Positions 24,468 to 32,017 are shown, numbered from the stretch's first letter. The stretch: 33,159 nt of DNA from Nocardia jinanensis (GCF_014645735.1 NZ_BMMH01000041.1:1-33159), one strand, 5' to 3'. Notes: a model not told the origin generated them from the sequence alone. Made by a program: numbers and translations.

Positions 24468-25286
24468 CTATCGGGAGGTCGGGACGGGATGGGCGATGTC
24501 CGGACGCGCGGTGGAGACCGGGCCGTCGAAGACGGAGGCGGCGCGATCGCGGTGCCACCGGTGCTCGGCGGGATCGGGCGAGGAGAAATGCGTGAGCACG
24601 AGGTCGGCCACTCCCGCCGCACGCGCGGCGCGACCGGCGTCGAGCGAACTGAGGTGTCCGTGCCCACTGCGATCGGTCTCGCGCAGCGTGCTCTCGGAGA
24701 GGAGCGTTCCCGCGCCCTCGGCGAGGGTCACCAGCGCATCGGTGACGCCCGTGTCACCGGTGTACACGAGGCTGCTGTCCCTCGACTCGAGACGAATACC
24801 GCAGTTGGGAGCCGAGTGGTCGAGCAGGGCGGTCGAGGCCTCGAGCTCGCCCAAGAGCAACCGCTCGCCGGGCTCGTACTCCCGGCAGTCGAAACCGACC
24901 TCGAAAGCACGGTCGAGCAGCGGATGGGTGACGACCGGGTACAGCCCGGCGAGCGCACGCAGCCGGGCGACCGCCCCTCTCGGCACGTAGAGCGGCACTG
25001 GCGGGATGTCCTCATCGAGTATCAGGGGACCGTGCTCGTCCTCTCGGCGCAGACGCTCGGCGAGCACCGTCTTCCCGATCACCAACAGGTCGAGGATGTG
25101 GTCGGTGTGCTCGTGGCTGACGTACACAGCGGAGAGCCTGCCGGTGCGCACCGCCGAGAGCCGAGCGGCGACGCCCGGTCCGGCGTCCAGCAGCACACGG
25201 GTGTCGCCGTGCTCGACAAGGTAGCCGGAACTTGCGAGTCCGGAGGCGGGCATTGCTGCCAGGCAGCCGAGAGGCGTCAGTCGCAT
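24468..25286 (-). CDS. Metallo-beta-lactamase-fold hydrolase, PhnP/RNase Z-like
   Basis: A 272-residue enzyme with the zinc motif SHEHTDH (H58, H60, D62, H63), a VLLDAGPG strand before it, and DHSAPNCGIRLESRDSSLVYTGDTG, where D-H-S-x-P and TGDTG are the later metal ligands. The C-terminal GHLSSLDAGRAARAAGVADLVLTHFSS completes the site. This pattern is closest to RNase Z- and PhnP-type phosphodiesterases rather than beta-lactamases. ATG 25286 was chosen because GGAG lies nine bases upstream and related proteins begin MxLTxLG. Starts at 25301 or 25337 are possible; the latter would overlap the LysR gene. Nine bases separate its stop from the lipoprotein start. It may cleave a phosphodiester imported by the transporter. 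Confidence 0.82.
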   Translation of the reverse strand: MRLTPLGCLAAMPASGLASSGYLVEHGDTRVLLDAGPGVAARLSAVRTGRLSAVYVSHEHTDHILDLLVIGKTVLAERLRREDEHGPLILDEDIPPVPLYVPRGAVARLRALAGLYPVVTHPLLDRAFEVGFDCREYEPGERLLLGELEASTALLDHSAPNCGIRLESRDSSLVYTGDTGVTDALVTLAEGAGTLLSESTLRETDRSGHGHLSSLDAGRAARAAGVADLVLTHFSSPDPAEHRWHRDRAASVFDGPVSTARPDIAHPVPTSR

Positions 25287-25318
25287 GCCGCCATGCTCCA
25301 TCGCCGCGAGGCCAGGGA

Positions 25319-26272
25319 TCAACGAGCGATTATCCATGGATTGATAGGCGCAGCCGATTGACGAAAGACGGCACTATGACGCTCGCCGTGGGCGGCAGCA
25401 AGTTCGCGGAGCTCGCTCAGCACGCTGTTCACCAGAGGTTCATCGCGGTCGGCACGCCAGACAGCGTGCATGGTCAGCATCGGTTGCGGTTCGAGCCGCA
25501 GCAGGTGCATCCCCTGGGCGCGGCTCTGCTCGCCGCGAGGAAGGGAACTGAAGCCGATGGTGTCGGTGGTTTCGAGCTCGAGGAGGTATCCGGAGAGGTC
25601 GGTCGTGCTCTGCGATCGCCGCACCCGCACCCCGACGCGTGCCGCCGTCGAGATCAGCGTCTCCTCGATGCTGTTGGTACCGCCGGCGTAGGTGGTGACG
25701 TATCGGTGCGCGGCGAGTTCGTCGAGCCGCAACGAGTCGGTGCCCGCCAGCGGATGACTTCCCCGCACTACCGCGACCATGGGCACGTCCAGCAGGTGCT
25801 CGCTGCGCAGCGAGGTGTCGTCCACCGGTCCGTACACGAGACCGAGATCGAGATCACCCTGCCCCACCTCGCGGAACTGCTGAGCGGAGGCCAGCTCGCG
25901 TGGAGTCACCGCCACCTCTGGGTGCGTCTCACGGAGTCGATCCAGGAGTGGAAGCAGCAGCATCCTGCTGGCGGGATAGTTCGCCGCGAGCCGCAGCGCG
26001 CCCGCACGCCCCGCCCCCGCGGCGCGCACGAGTTGAACTGCCCTGTCGCGACAATCGAGGAGCCGATGGCTTTCGGCGAGCAGCACCCGACCCGCGGGGG
26101 TGAGCACGACCGAGCGCGAGGAACGATGGAACAGTAGCGTGCCGAGATGCGTCTCCAGCCGCCGGATCTGCTCACTCACCGATCCTTGGGCGATGAACAG
26201 CCGTCGCGCCGCCCGCCCGAAGTGCAGCTCTTCGGCGACCGCGCAGAAAATCTCGATCTGGCGGAAGTCCAT
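25319..26272 (-). CDS. LysR-family transcriptional regulator heading the operon
   Basis: A 317-residue LysR regulator. The winged helix-turn-helix covers residues 1-60 (MDFRQIEIFCAVAEELHFGRAARRL, QGSVSEQIRRLETHLGTLLFHRSSRSV). The effector-binding domain begins at LRLAANYPASRMLL, includes LDLGLVYGPV and VVRGSHPLAG, and ends near residue 300. I chose ATG 26272; a longer GTG-started form adds 21 residues with no family match. Unusually, it is transcribed with, not against, the genes it likely controls. Its 5' flank is only about 40 bases before the IstB fragment, so the promoter may use sequence from that remnant. Confidence 0.9.
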   Translation of the reverse strand: MDFRQIEIFCAVAEELHFGRAARRLFIAQGSVSEQIRRLETHLGTLLFHRSSRSVVLTPAGRVLLAESHRLLDCRDRAVQLVRAAGAGRAGALRLAANYPASRMLLLPLLDRLRETHPEVAVTPRELASAQQFREVGQGDLDLGLVYGPVDDTSLRSEHLLDVPMVAVVRGSHPLAGTDSLRLDELAAHRYVTTYAGGTNSIEETLISTAARVGVRVRRSQSTTDLSGYLLELETTDTIGFSSLPRGEQSRAQGMHLLRLEPQPMLTMHAVWRADRDEPLVNSVLSELRELAAAHGERHSAVFRQSAAPINPWIIAR

Positions 26273-26312
26273 GCCGCCCACCCAAGCCACGAAAGGTGAA
26301 CGGCAGGGCAAC

Positions 26313-26507
26313 TCACGACCAGCCACCGGTGTCAACTGTGAAGCATTCGGCCGGCAACAACTCAGCGAGAAACGCCCGGTAAGTCATCTGCTCGCGGGCC
26401 GCGCCGTCGGCAATCTCGTTGAACCGAGCGCGAACGGTCGGCAGCCGGAGCAACCGGCACGCCCGATCGACGGCAGCGTCAGCCGCCTGCTCGGTCATCC
26501 TGCGCAC
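26313..26507 (-). pseudogene. istB: IS21-type helper ATPase IstB, N-terminal fragment
   Basis: Starting at ATG 26507, MTEQAADAAVDRACRLLRLPT and ARFNEIADGAAREQMTYRAFLAELL match the first 50 or so residues of IstB, the AAA+ helper of IS21-family elements. After about 26350 the reading changes to an unrelated tail, and the ATPase core is missing. No IstA is present. The break lies just upstream of the LysR gene and probably marks the junction where the operon entered. Confidence 0.75.
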
Positions 26508-26537
26508 CCGCTCGACGGGCGCCCCTCATGCGCGACC

Positions 26538-26765
26538 TCAGACGAAGGTGAGGACGAGACGGCCACGCACATTGACCAGAGCGACGACCCGGTCACCGAG
26601 GGACAACCGACCATCCACTCCCGACCCCACCCGCGTCGATGACCCCGGCAGCGTCCATCCCGGGCATATGCGGCGGACCCGGGATGGTCCGGCCGCGCCG
26701 GGGCATCGTGCCCGCGCGCAGGATGAGATCCGTCGGGTTGACCATCGCCGCATGCAGCACTCCAA
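26538..26765 (-). pseudogene. Zinc/MDR-type quinone oxidoreductase fragment, frameshifted
   Basis: On the minus strand LHAAMVNPTDLILRAGTMP and HMPGMDAAGVIDAGG match the N-terminal catalytic region of medium-chain quinone oxidoreductases (NPxDxxxR, PGxDxAGxV). One frame over it continues as GRLSLGDRVVALVN, the family's next motif. So this is about 75 codons of such a gene with a frameshift near 26600, lacking the rest. Confidence 0.6.
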
Positions 26766-26871
26766 ACGGGTGCTGGGCTGGTCGGTGGCCGACCATATGC
26801 GCACCGAGCTGGTTACCGACACTCTCGACATGGCGGTCGCGGCGCGCGGCGGACACGGCCGCCCACCCTGA
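26757..26871 (+). pseudogene. IS3-family transposase OrfB fragment
   Basis: The frame reads SKRVLGWSVADHMRTELVTDTLDMAVAARGG and then stops at 26869-26871. This is the segment of the IS3 OrfB integrase core just before the HxDxGxQY motif, which is absent. It overlaps the end of the quinone-oxidoreductase fragment on the other strand, so the two were joined by a past rearrangement. Confidence 0.65.
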
Positions 26872-27045
26872 GTGGCGCCCGCCTACCTGCTCGACTGGCT
26901 GACCGGACGAACCGCACACATCCCGCTGTGGCACCTCGACAACATCCTCCCAACCGGCACTGCGCCGTTCTGCGAGTTCTACGACCCGAACGACCTCGCC
27001 GGCACCACCACCACCGAACGCGTCGACGCCACACCACGGCCCTGA
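26872..27045 (+). pseudogene. Unidentified C-terminal remnant, 57 codons
   Basis: From GTG 26872 to TGA 27043-27045 the frame reads APAYLLDWLTGRTAHIPLWHLDN and PFCEFYDPNDLAGTTTTERVD, a convincing protein tail with no start signal. I do not recognise the family. It starts where the IS3 fragment stops. Confidence 0.35.
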
Positions 27046-27303
27046 GCCCGACACCGTAGCCGGCCTCCGCCCGGGCGGCTGCCTTTCCGCAGTACGCCTC
27101 AGCCAGACATGCGTTGCGCTGATCGGGGCGTGTGTGGAGGTCAGATCTCCTCTGAGTTCTCGGCTCTCCGGATGCCATTCTCTATGGACTCACGCGCACG
27201 TTCAGACCGCAGTTCGAGTTGCTCGCGCTCGACATCGTTACGCCGCCGACGGTGGCCCAGAGGAACCGGATCCCCCTGCTCCACCGCATCGAAGGAGAAG
27301 ACC

Positions 27304-27861
27304 ATGGCGAAGAAGTCTCACTACGCGGCGGCAGTGCGAGTTCCGATGGCCCGCCGGGCGGCCGCGCTCGTACTCGCCGCGGGGCTGGCGGCAACGGGAC
27401 TCGCGGCGTCGGCCTCGATGGCGAGCGCCGCGCCGAAGCACGGTACCTGCACCATCGTGGCCGACCCCACGATACTGGGGAGCAAGACGTCCTGCCCCGG
27501 CGCGAAACTGGCCGGCGCGAAACTGTCCCGCGCGAAACTGGAGTTCTCGACCCTGACCACGGCGAACCTGGAGAACGCGAACCTGACCGATGCCAGCCTG
27601 CGGTATGCCGACATAACCCGGGCCAACTTCACCAACGCGAACGTGACGCGTGCCGCGGGGCTAGTGCCTGGACCTCGAGGCCCCAAAGGTAAGGACGGCG
27701 TGGACGGTAGGAACGGTGTGGACGGCAAGGACGGCAAGGACGGCAAGGACGGCAAGGACGGCGAAGTCACTCCCCGGCCCTGCACCCCGCATTCCCACTA
27801 CGATCGCAGCACCGGTAATACGATCTTTCACTGCGAAGAAGACGACCATCCTCCGCAGTGA
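27304..27861 (+). CDS. Secreted protein with pentapeptide repeats and collagen-like repeats
   Basis: A 185-residue protein starting at ATG 27304 behind AAGGAG. A signal peptide covers about residues 1-42 with a cleavage site near SASMASAAP. Two cysteines (C49, C64) frame a short linker. Pentapeptide repeats follow (about 66-117: AKLAGAKLSRAKL, TANLENANLTDASLRYADITRANFTNANV), which should fold as a right-handed beta-helix. Residues 123-153 are collagen-like Gly-X-Y repeats (GPRGPKGKDG then repeated GKD), and the tail has two more cysteines and several histidines. Such a fusion is unusual. It is likely exported and could act as a surface or envelope structural protein; enzymatic activity is not apparent. 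A strong terminator follows. Confidence 0.8.
   Translation: MAKKSHYAAAVRVPMARRAAALVLAAGLAATGLAASASMASAAPKHGTCTIVADPTILGSKTSCPGAKLAGAKLSRAKLEFSTLTTANLENANLTDASLRYADITRANFTNANVTRAAGLVPGPRGPKGKDGVDGRNGVDGKDGKDGKDGKDGEVTPRPCTPHSHYDRSTGNTIFHCEEDDHPPQ
27721..27756 (+). repeat. Four exact tandem copies of a 9-base unit in the collagen-like region
   Basis: GACGGCAAG occurs four times in a row and a fifth degenerate copy follows. The copies encode Asp-Gly-Lys, so copy-number slippage would lengthen or shorten the collagen-like segment without breaking the frame. Confidence 0.85.
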
Positions 27862-27897
27862 ACTGCTCGGATCCGTCTACTGAGCATGCAGAAGCGG

Positions 27898-27934
27898 AAC
27901 GCCGCCAGATGGGCTGGACCTGGCGGCGTTTTCC
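27898..27934 (+). terminator. Terminator of the secreted repeat protein
   Basis: Perfect 11-base arms AACGCCGCCAG (27898-27908) and CTGGCGGCGTT (27920-27930), an 11-base loop, and a TTTT ending at 27932. It lies 37 bases past the stop and fits a classical intrinsic terminator. The following 150 bases to 28089 hold no gene. Confidence 0.8.
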
Positions 27935-28089
27935 GTGAAGAGAGTCGCCTACTCGAGGTAGACCCCAGATGGACAGGTTCTCGCCCGGTGCGGCCCCGAG
28001 TGCTGGCCGCCGATAAGTGACCCCCGAGTCATCGGTTCCGCTTGTGAGTTCATGGCGCGGCGCGAGCAAGAGGATCCCAGGCATTGTCT

Positions 28090-28365
28090 TTATGGTTCGA
28101 ACTCGCGGTCGTGGACACGAGCATGGGGCAACTCGTTGTCGAGTGACTCACGGTAAGCCACACATCCACGCATGAAGCGCGGCCACGGCGGAACAGCAAC
28201 CTCGGGCTCGACGCGCTCGGGCAACAGGCCCCAAAGCTGGGGGTGGTGCCAGCAGAGGTCGTGTCCTGAACTGTCGCGGTGAGCGCGAATACCGGCGCGC
28301 AGCCGCCGTACCTCAGCAATCAATTTTTCTCGATCGAACTCGTCGAGGTCAGTGTCGACGTTCAT
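28090..28365 (-). CDS. Small conserved actinobacterial protein, 91 aa
   Basis: From ATG 28365 the product begins MNVDTDLDEFDREKLIAEVRRLRAGIRAHRDSSGHDLCWHHPQLW, then LLPERVEPEVAVPPWPRFMRGCVAYRESLD. The SSGHDLCWHHPxLWxLLP core is one I recall from many actinomycete genomes as a short hypothetical protein. The cysteine and paired histidines could bind metal. It is soluble, has no signal peptide, and stands alone here. Function unknown. Confidence 0.75.
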   Translation of the reverse strand: MNVDTDLDEFDREKLIAEVRRLRAGIRAHRDSSGHDLCWHHPQLWGLLPERVEPEVAVPPWPRFMRGCVAYRESLDNELPHARVHDREFEP

Positions 28366-28536
28366 GTTCCGAACGGTAGGGGTTCCGGTAGTAATCGCGC
28401 GGACATCTGCGCCGACTCGCTGCGGATTTCCCGAACCGGGCGGTCACGGTCGAAACACGTTGCGAGACGATGAGTCCGATCCCGACATTGCTGTCGGCGG
28501 GCCGCTTGCTGTTGGCTTCGGTGTGGTGATGGTGAT

Positions 28537-29619
28537 CTACGGCGACGTCGGCGCCGCCGGGGAGCGGCGCAGCTCTTGAAGATGGCTGCGTAACACCCGG
28601 TTCGGGTGGTCGATGCCGCGACCGAACTCCACCGGCGATATCCGGGTCAGGACATCGAGAGTCGAGTGCGGTGGGCACGGTGTCGCGGTCGATCGCAACG
28701 AGGGTGACATGCACGGCCGAGGCCGCCGCACCCCGACACCGGGGCGGCCCAAACGTGATGATCGTGGCTGCCAGCACGGCCCGCTGGAATCCATCGAGTA
28801 GGTGCATTCCAGGCGGTGGGGTGTGCAGTGCCGCAATCAGGTCACCGTCGGCGGCCGGAACACCGAACAGGTTGGCAGCCGCACCGACGACCAGTTCATA
28901 GGTATGTGCGTCGGTGATCGGCATCCGGGTGCTGAGTTCGCGGGCGCGCACCAACTCGGCGACGATGTCGCGGCCCAGCATCGTGCACACCCGTCGGTTG
29001 TCGATCAGGCCGCTGTAGCGCGGCGGGCCTTCACCGATGGGATGGCGATCGAGACAGGCGATAGCGCGCAGCGCTTCCAGTGCCGTCTTGACCCGCCACG
29101 GTGTCGCTCCTGCTGGGCTGTCGGGACAATAGATCGTCGCCAGTTGGTGGATCAGGCCTTCCAGACCTTCCCGTGGGCCGATGCATGGATTCGCTGCCGT
29201 GGTCGGGGCGGGACCGGTCAGCGGGTGAGCGGCACCATGGTGCAGGTCGGCGCCGAACCGGCCCGCTATCCGGCCCAGATCCTGGCGGCGCACGGTGAAT
29301 ACGGTGCTGTCGATATCGGGGTACGCCTGTAGGAATGCGTGAGTGAACCGCTCCACCTGCACCGTCGTGCCCTCGTTGTCAGTGACCGCGACCAGGTCTA
29401 CGTCCGAGCCCAGGACACAGCCGCCGCGGCCGCGGCGAACCGCGGGGTGCAACAACTCGTCGTCGGCGCCGTCGTCCGTGGTTGATCGCTTCCGGGCGTC
29501 TTGGGGCCCTTTCCGTCCCGGATCTGGGTGATGTACTCACGGGAGAAGTCGGCGTCGTGGGAGACCGCGCTGACACCGACGCCGGTCAGCAGGCGGGTTT
29601 GACCATGCCGCGACGGCAT
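28537..29619 (-). pseudogene. Nucleotidyltransferase-domain protein, two frameshifts
   Basis: Three pieces in different frames line up. Reading leftward, an N-terminal part begins at 29619 (LLTGVGVSAVSHDADFSREYITQIRDGKGPK) and looks like a helix-turn-helix. The core, in frame to about 28680, has GSDVDLVAV, the metal-binding nucleotidyltransferase motif, then VQVERFTHAFLQAYPDIDSTVF, a YSGLIDNRRVCTMLGRDIVAELVRAREL segment and PAADGDLIAAL. A C-terminal part (LDVLTRISPVEFGRGIDHPNRVLRSHLQEL) runs to 28537. Breaks fall near 29480 and 28660. Intact relatives would transfer a nucleotide to an unknown acceptor. The number of breaks suggests true decay. Confidence 0.6.
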
Positions 29620-29622
29620 GGT
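29602..29622. promoter_or_regulatory. 21-base inverted repeat, probable operator upstream of the P450 gene
   Basis: ACCATGCCG (29602-29610) and CGGCATGGT (29614-29622) form a perfect inverted repeat with a three-base spacer, ending 45 bases before the P450 start. Size and symmetry suit a TetR- or similar dimeric repressor. It also overlaps the apparent start of the divergent nucleotidyltransferase remnant. Confidence 0.5.
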
Positions 29623-29667
29623 GTTGGTTGGAGCCGCACCGAGAGGACGTTCCCGAGGAGACGATGC

Positions 29668-30915
29668 ATGGACGCCAGCACTCCAACACCTGACGACGCG
29701 GCTTCAGCCGCCACCGGGCCCGGCAGCGGCTGCCCGGTGGCCGAGTTCGGGCGACTCCGCGAGCAGGGGCCGGTCGTGGACTTCCCGGGTTTCGGCGGCG
29801 ACTCCGGCGTGCTGATCACCCGGCACGACGACGTTCGCGCCGTCCTGACCGATCCTCGACTGCGGGCCGACGCATCTACAGTGGACGGGGCGCAGAACGC
29901 CTTGTCCGACCTGTTGGGCAAGCTCGGCATCCCGCCGGAGCTGGACTGGATGAAGCGGAGCCTGCTGAGTCTGGACGGGGCCGAGCACACCCGGCTGCGC
30001 AAGCTCGTCTCCCGGGCTTTCACCGTCCGGCGGGTGAACGCGCTGCGTCCGCGGATCGAGACGCTGACCGAAGGTCTGCTCGACGACATCGCCGCGGTGG
30101 GGGCGGGTGGGGGCCCGGTCGACCTGGTGCAGGCCTTCGCCTACCCGTTGCCGATCGCGGTGATCTGTGAGCTGGTCGGGGTGCCGGAGCCCGACCAGCC
30201 GCGCTGGCGCGAGCTGGCCGAGCTGCTCACCTCCCCGGACCCGGACCGGATGCCACCGGTGATCCATGCGGTGGTCGAGCAGATCCGCGTCCTCGTCAAG
30301 GCCCGCCGCAGCACCCCGGCCGACGACCTGATGACCGTTCTGGTCGAGGTCCACGACGACGGCGACCGGCTCACCGAGGACGAAATGATCACCATGGTGT
30401 TCGAACTCGTCATCGCCGGGTTCGAGACAACCGCCCACCTGATCTCGAAGTCCGTGCAGGTGCTGCTGACCCGGCCCGACCAGCTCGCGGCACTGCGTTC
30501 GGAGTCGGGGCTGTGGCCGCGGGCCGTGCACGAGCTGATACGCACCTGCGGCCCGATCCCGACGAGCCTGCCCCGCTACGCCGCGACCGACATCGAGTTC
30601 GGCGGAGTCACCGTGCCGGCCGGTTCGACGGTGACAGCCGGGATCCTGTCCGCGAACTTCGATCCGGAGTTCACCGAGGATCCCGACGAGCTCGACGTCC
30701 GGCGCGAGACCGGCCACGGTGAGCGACATCTCGGGTTCGGGCAGGGGGCGCACTACTGCCTCGGGGCGGCACTCGCCCGGCAAGAGGCCGAGGTCGCCCT
30801 GCGCGGAGTGTTCGGGCGCTTCCCGGACCTGCGACTCGCCGACCCCGTCACCGGGCCGGCGCCACTGGGGTTCGCGCGCCTGCCGGAACTGCCGGTACTG
30901 GTGGCATCCGGGTGA
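29668..30915 (+). CDS. Cytochrome P450
   Basis: A 415-residue bacterial class I P450, which uses ferredoxin-delivered electrons and O2 to oxidise an unknown substrate. ATG 29668 has GAGGAG (29655-29660) seven bases upstream. Landmarks: WMKRSLLSLDGAEHTRLRKLVSRAFT (C-helix region), AGFETTAH (I helix, from residue 250), ELIR (ExxR, 289-292), the PRYAATDIEFGGV segment, and the haem loop FGQGAHYCLGAALARQE with ligand C364. The usual FGxGxHxC signature is complete. No ferredoxin or reductase gene is beside it, and the neighbouring genes do not reveal a pathway. It looks intact and may be controlled by the inverted repeat in front of it. Confidence 0.92.
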   Translation: MDASTPTPDDAASAATGPGSGCPVAEFGRLREQGPVVDFPGFGGDSGVLITRHDDVRAVLTDPRLRADASTVDGAQNALSDLLGKLGIPPELDWMKRSLLSLDGAEHTRLRKLVSRAFTVRRVNALRPRIETLTEGLLDDIAAVGAGGGPVDLVQAFAYPLPIAVICELVGVPEPDQPRWRELAELLTSPDPDRMPPVIHAVVEQIRVLVKARRSTPADDLMTVLVEVHDDGDRLTEDEMITMVFELVIAGFETTAHLISKSVQVLLTRPDQLAALRSESGLWPRAVHELIRTCGPIPTSLPRYAATDIEFGGVTVPAGSTVTAGILSANFDPEFTEDPDELDVRRETGHGERHLGFGQGAHYCLGAALARQEAEVALRGVFGRFPDLRLADPVTGPAPLGFARLPELPVLVASG

Positions 30916-31107
30916 GCCGACCGAACGTGCCTTTCTGTCACGAGACGGGTGCCGTGCTGGACTTCAGAGGTGACCGAGCCGCCGACCGTCCTCATCAGTA
31001 GCCGGTAGATCTCCGCCGAGCGGATCACTGCCGGGCGTGCGCTCGAGATGTATCGCTCGGTGAGGGCCTGCGGTAAGGGACCGGCCTCTCGTGTGCCGCG
31101 CGACTTT

Positions 31108-31824
31108 TCAGGCGGCGGGGTGTCCGTCCCACGAGACGAGCTTCCAGCCCTTCTTCGGGGTGCCCTTCACGACCACCCGGCCGGTGTTGTGCAGCGGATC
31201 GGACTGCAGCTTGCCCATATCAGGATTGGAGACGGACATGAGTGTCCAGAACATGATGGCACCGCCATGGGAAAAGATCACAGCACGCTTGCTGCGGCGG
31301 TCCTGGATATCCTGGATGGAGTCGTCCATACGCTTCTTGAACTCGTGACCGTTTATCGAGCCGGGGATCCGGGCATCCAGGTTGCCCTGCAGCCACTGAA
31401 TCGGCGCGGCCAGGTAGCCCTCACGCGCGTCCTGCTCCGCCGTGCCCTCGTAGATGCCGGCCTCGATCTCGTGCAGTCCCGCCTCGACGACTGTGGGATG
31501 ACCACACAGCTGCGAGGTCGGCTCCGCCGTCTGCTGGGTCCGGACCATCGTCGACGCGTAGATGCCGTCGAACTTGCAATCGGCCAGCAGCCGGGATACC
31601 GCAGCGGCTTGCGTCCGCCCCTTCTGGGTCAGGCCGGGTCCGGGGACAGAAGTGTCGATCAGACCGGAATTATTGCCGGCCGATTCTCCGTGGCGGACAA
31701 AGGTAAGAAACATTTCACCGGTTTGCGGCGCCGCGGCCGCGCTACCCGCTCCAGCTGCCATGAGCGCCACCGCTGCGATGATCGCTGCGATCATCGCGAA
31801 CAGGCGAGACTTCATCAGGTTCAT
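31108..31824 (-). CDS. Secreted histidine-phosphatase-family protein
   Basis: A 238-residue protein of the phosphoglycerate-mutase-like (histidine phosphatase) superfamily. Residues 1-32 form a signal peptide ending in AGSAAAAP. The catalytic motif is FVRHGESAGN with R44 and H45; further site residues are R95 in STMVRTQQTA and H186 in IFSHGGAIMF. ATG 31824 was chosen because it begins directly at the signal peptide; a longer frame upstream is not protein-like. Export predicts dephosphorylation of extracellular phosphate esters. It is divergent from the DUF808 gene and is preceded by a palindrome and repeats in the shared promoter region. Confidence 0.87.
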   Translation of the reverse strand: MNLMKSRLFAMIAAIIAAVALMAAGAGSAAAAPQTGEMFLTFVRHGESAGNNSGLIDTSVPGPGLTQKGRTQAAAVSRLLADCKFDGIYASTMVRTQQTAEPTSQLCGHPTVVEAGLHEIEAGIYEGTAEQDAREGYLAAPIQWLQGNLDARIPGSINGHEFKKRMDDSIQDIQDRRSKRAVIFSHGGAIMFWTLMSVSNPDMGKLQSDPLHNTGRVVVKGTPKKGWKLVSWDGHPAA

Positions 31825-31856
31825 AGGCACTTCCTCGTGGATATGGGTCGGGCCGA

Positions 31857-31872
31857 ACTGGAACGTTCCAGT
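31857..31872. promoter_or_regulatory. 16-base perfect palindrome with a nearby direct repeat
   Basis: ACTGGAACGTTCCAGT is a perfect palindrome 33 bases upstream of the phosphatase start. Part of it recurs as GAACGTTTCCCAGTGG at 31912-31927, matching GAACGTTCCAGTGG at 31861-31874 apart from two bases. The pair lies in the 193-base divergent promoter region and probably binds a dimeric regulator. Confidence 0.55.
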
Positions 31873-32017
31873 GGCTGAAATCACACTAAGATCGCCCCGG
31901 CGAGGCCCCGAGAACGTTTCCCAGTGGACGGGAACCTTCGGACCCGACCACAAGCGATCAGCATCTGGCAGTACGCGTACTGTTCGATCTGCTCGATACA
32001 TCGAAGTGGAGGATCCC

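Noticed and set aside
23167..24990. A 607-codon plus-strand open frame
   Set aside because: It lies opposite the binding lipoprotein and MBL genes, which have clear motifs, and its own sequence is arginine/valine-rich without any family pattern.
31562..32017. 152-codon upstream extension of the DUF808 frame
   Set aside because: Runs through the divergent promoter and the phosphatase gene; GTG 32018 with GGAGG matches the family's N-terminus.
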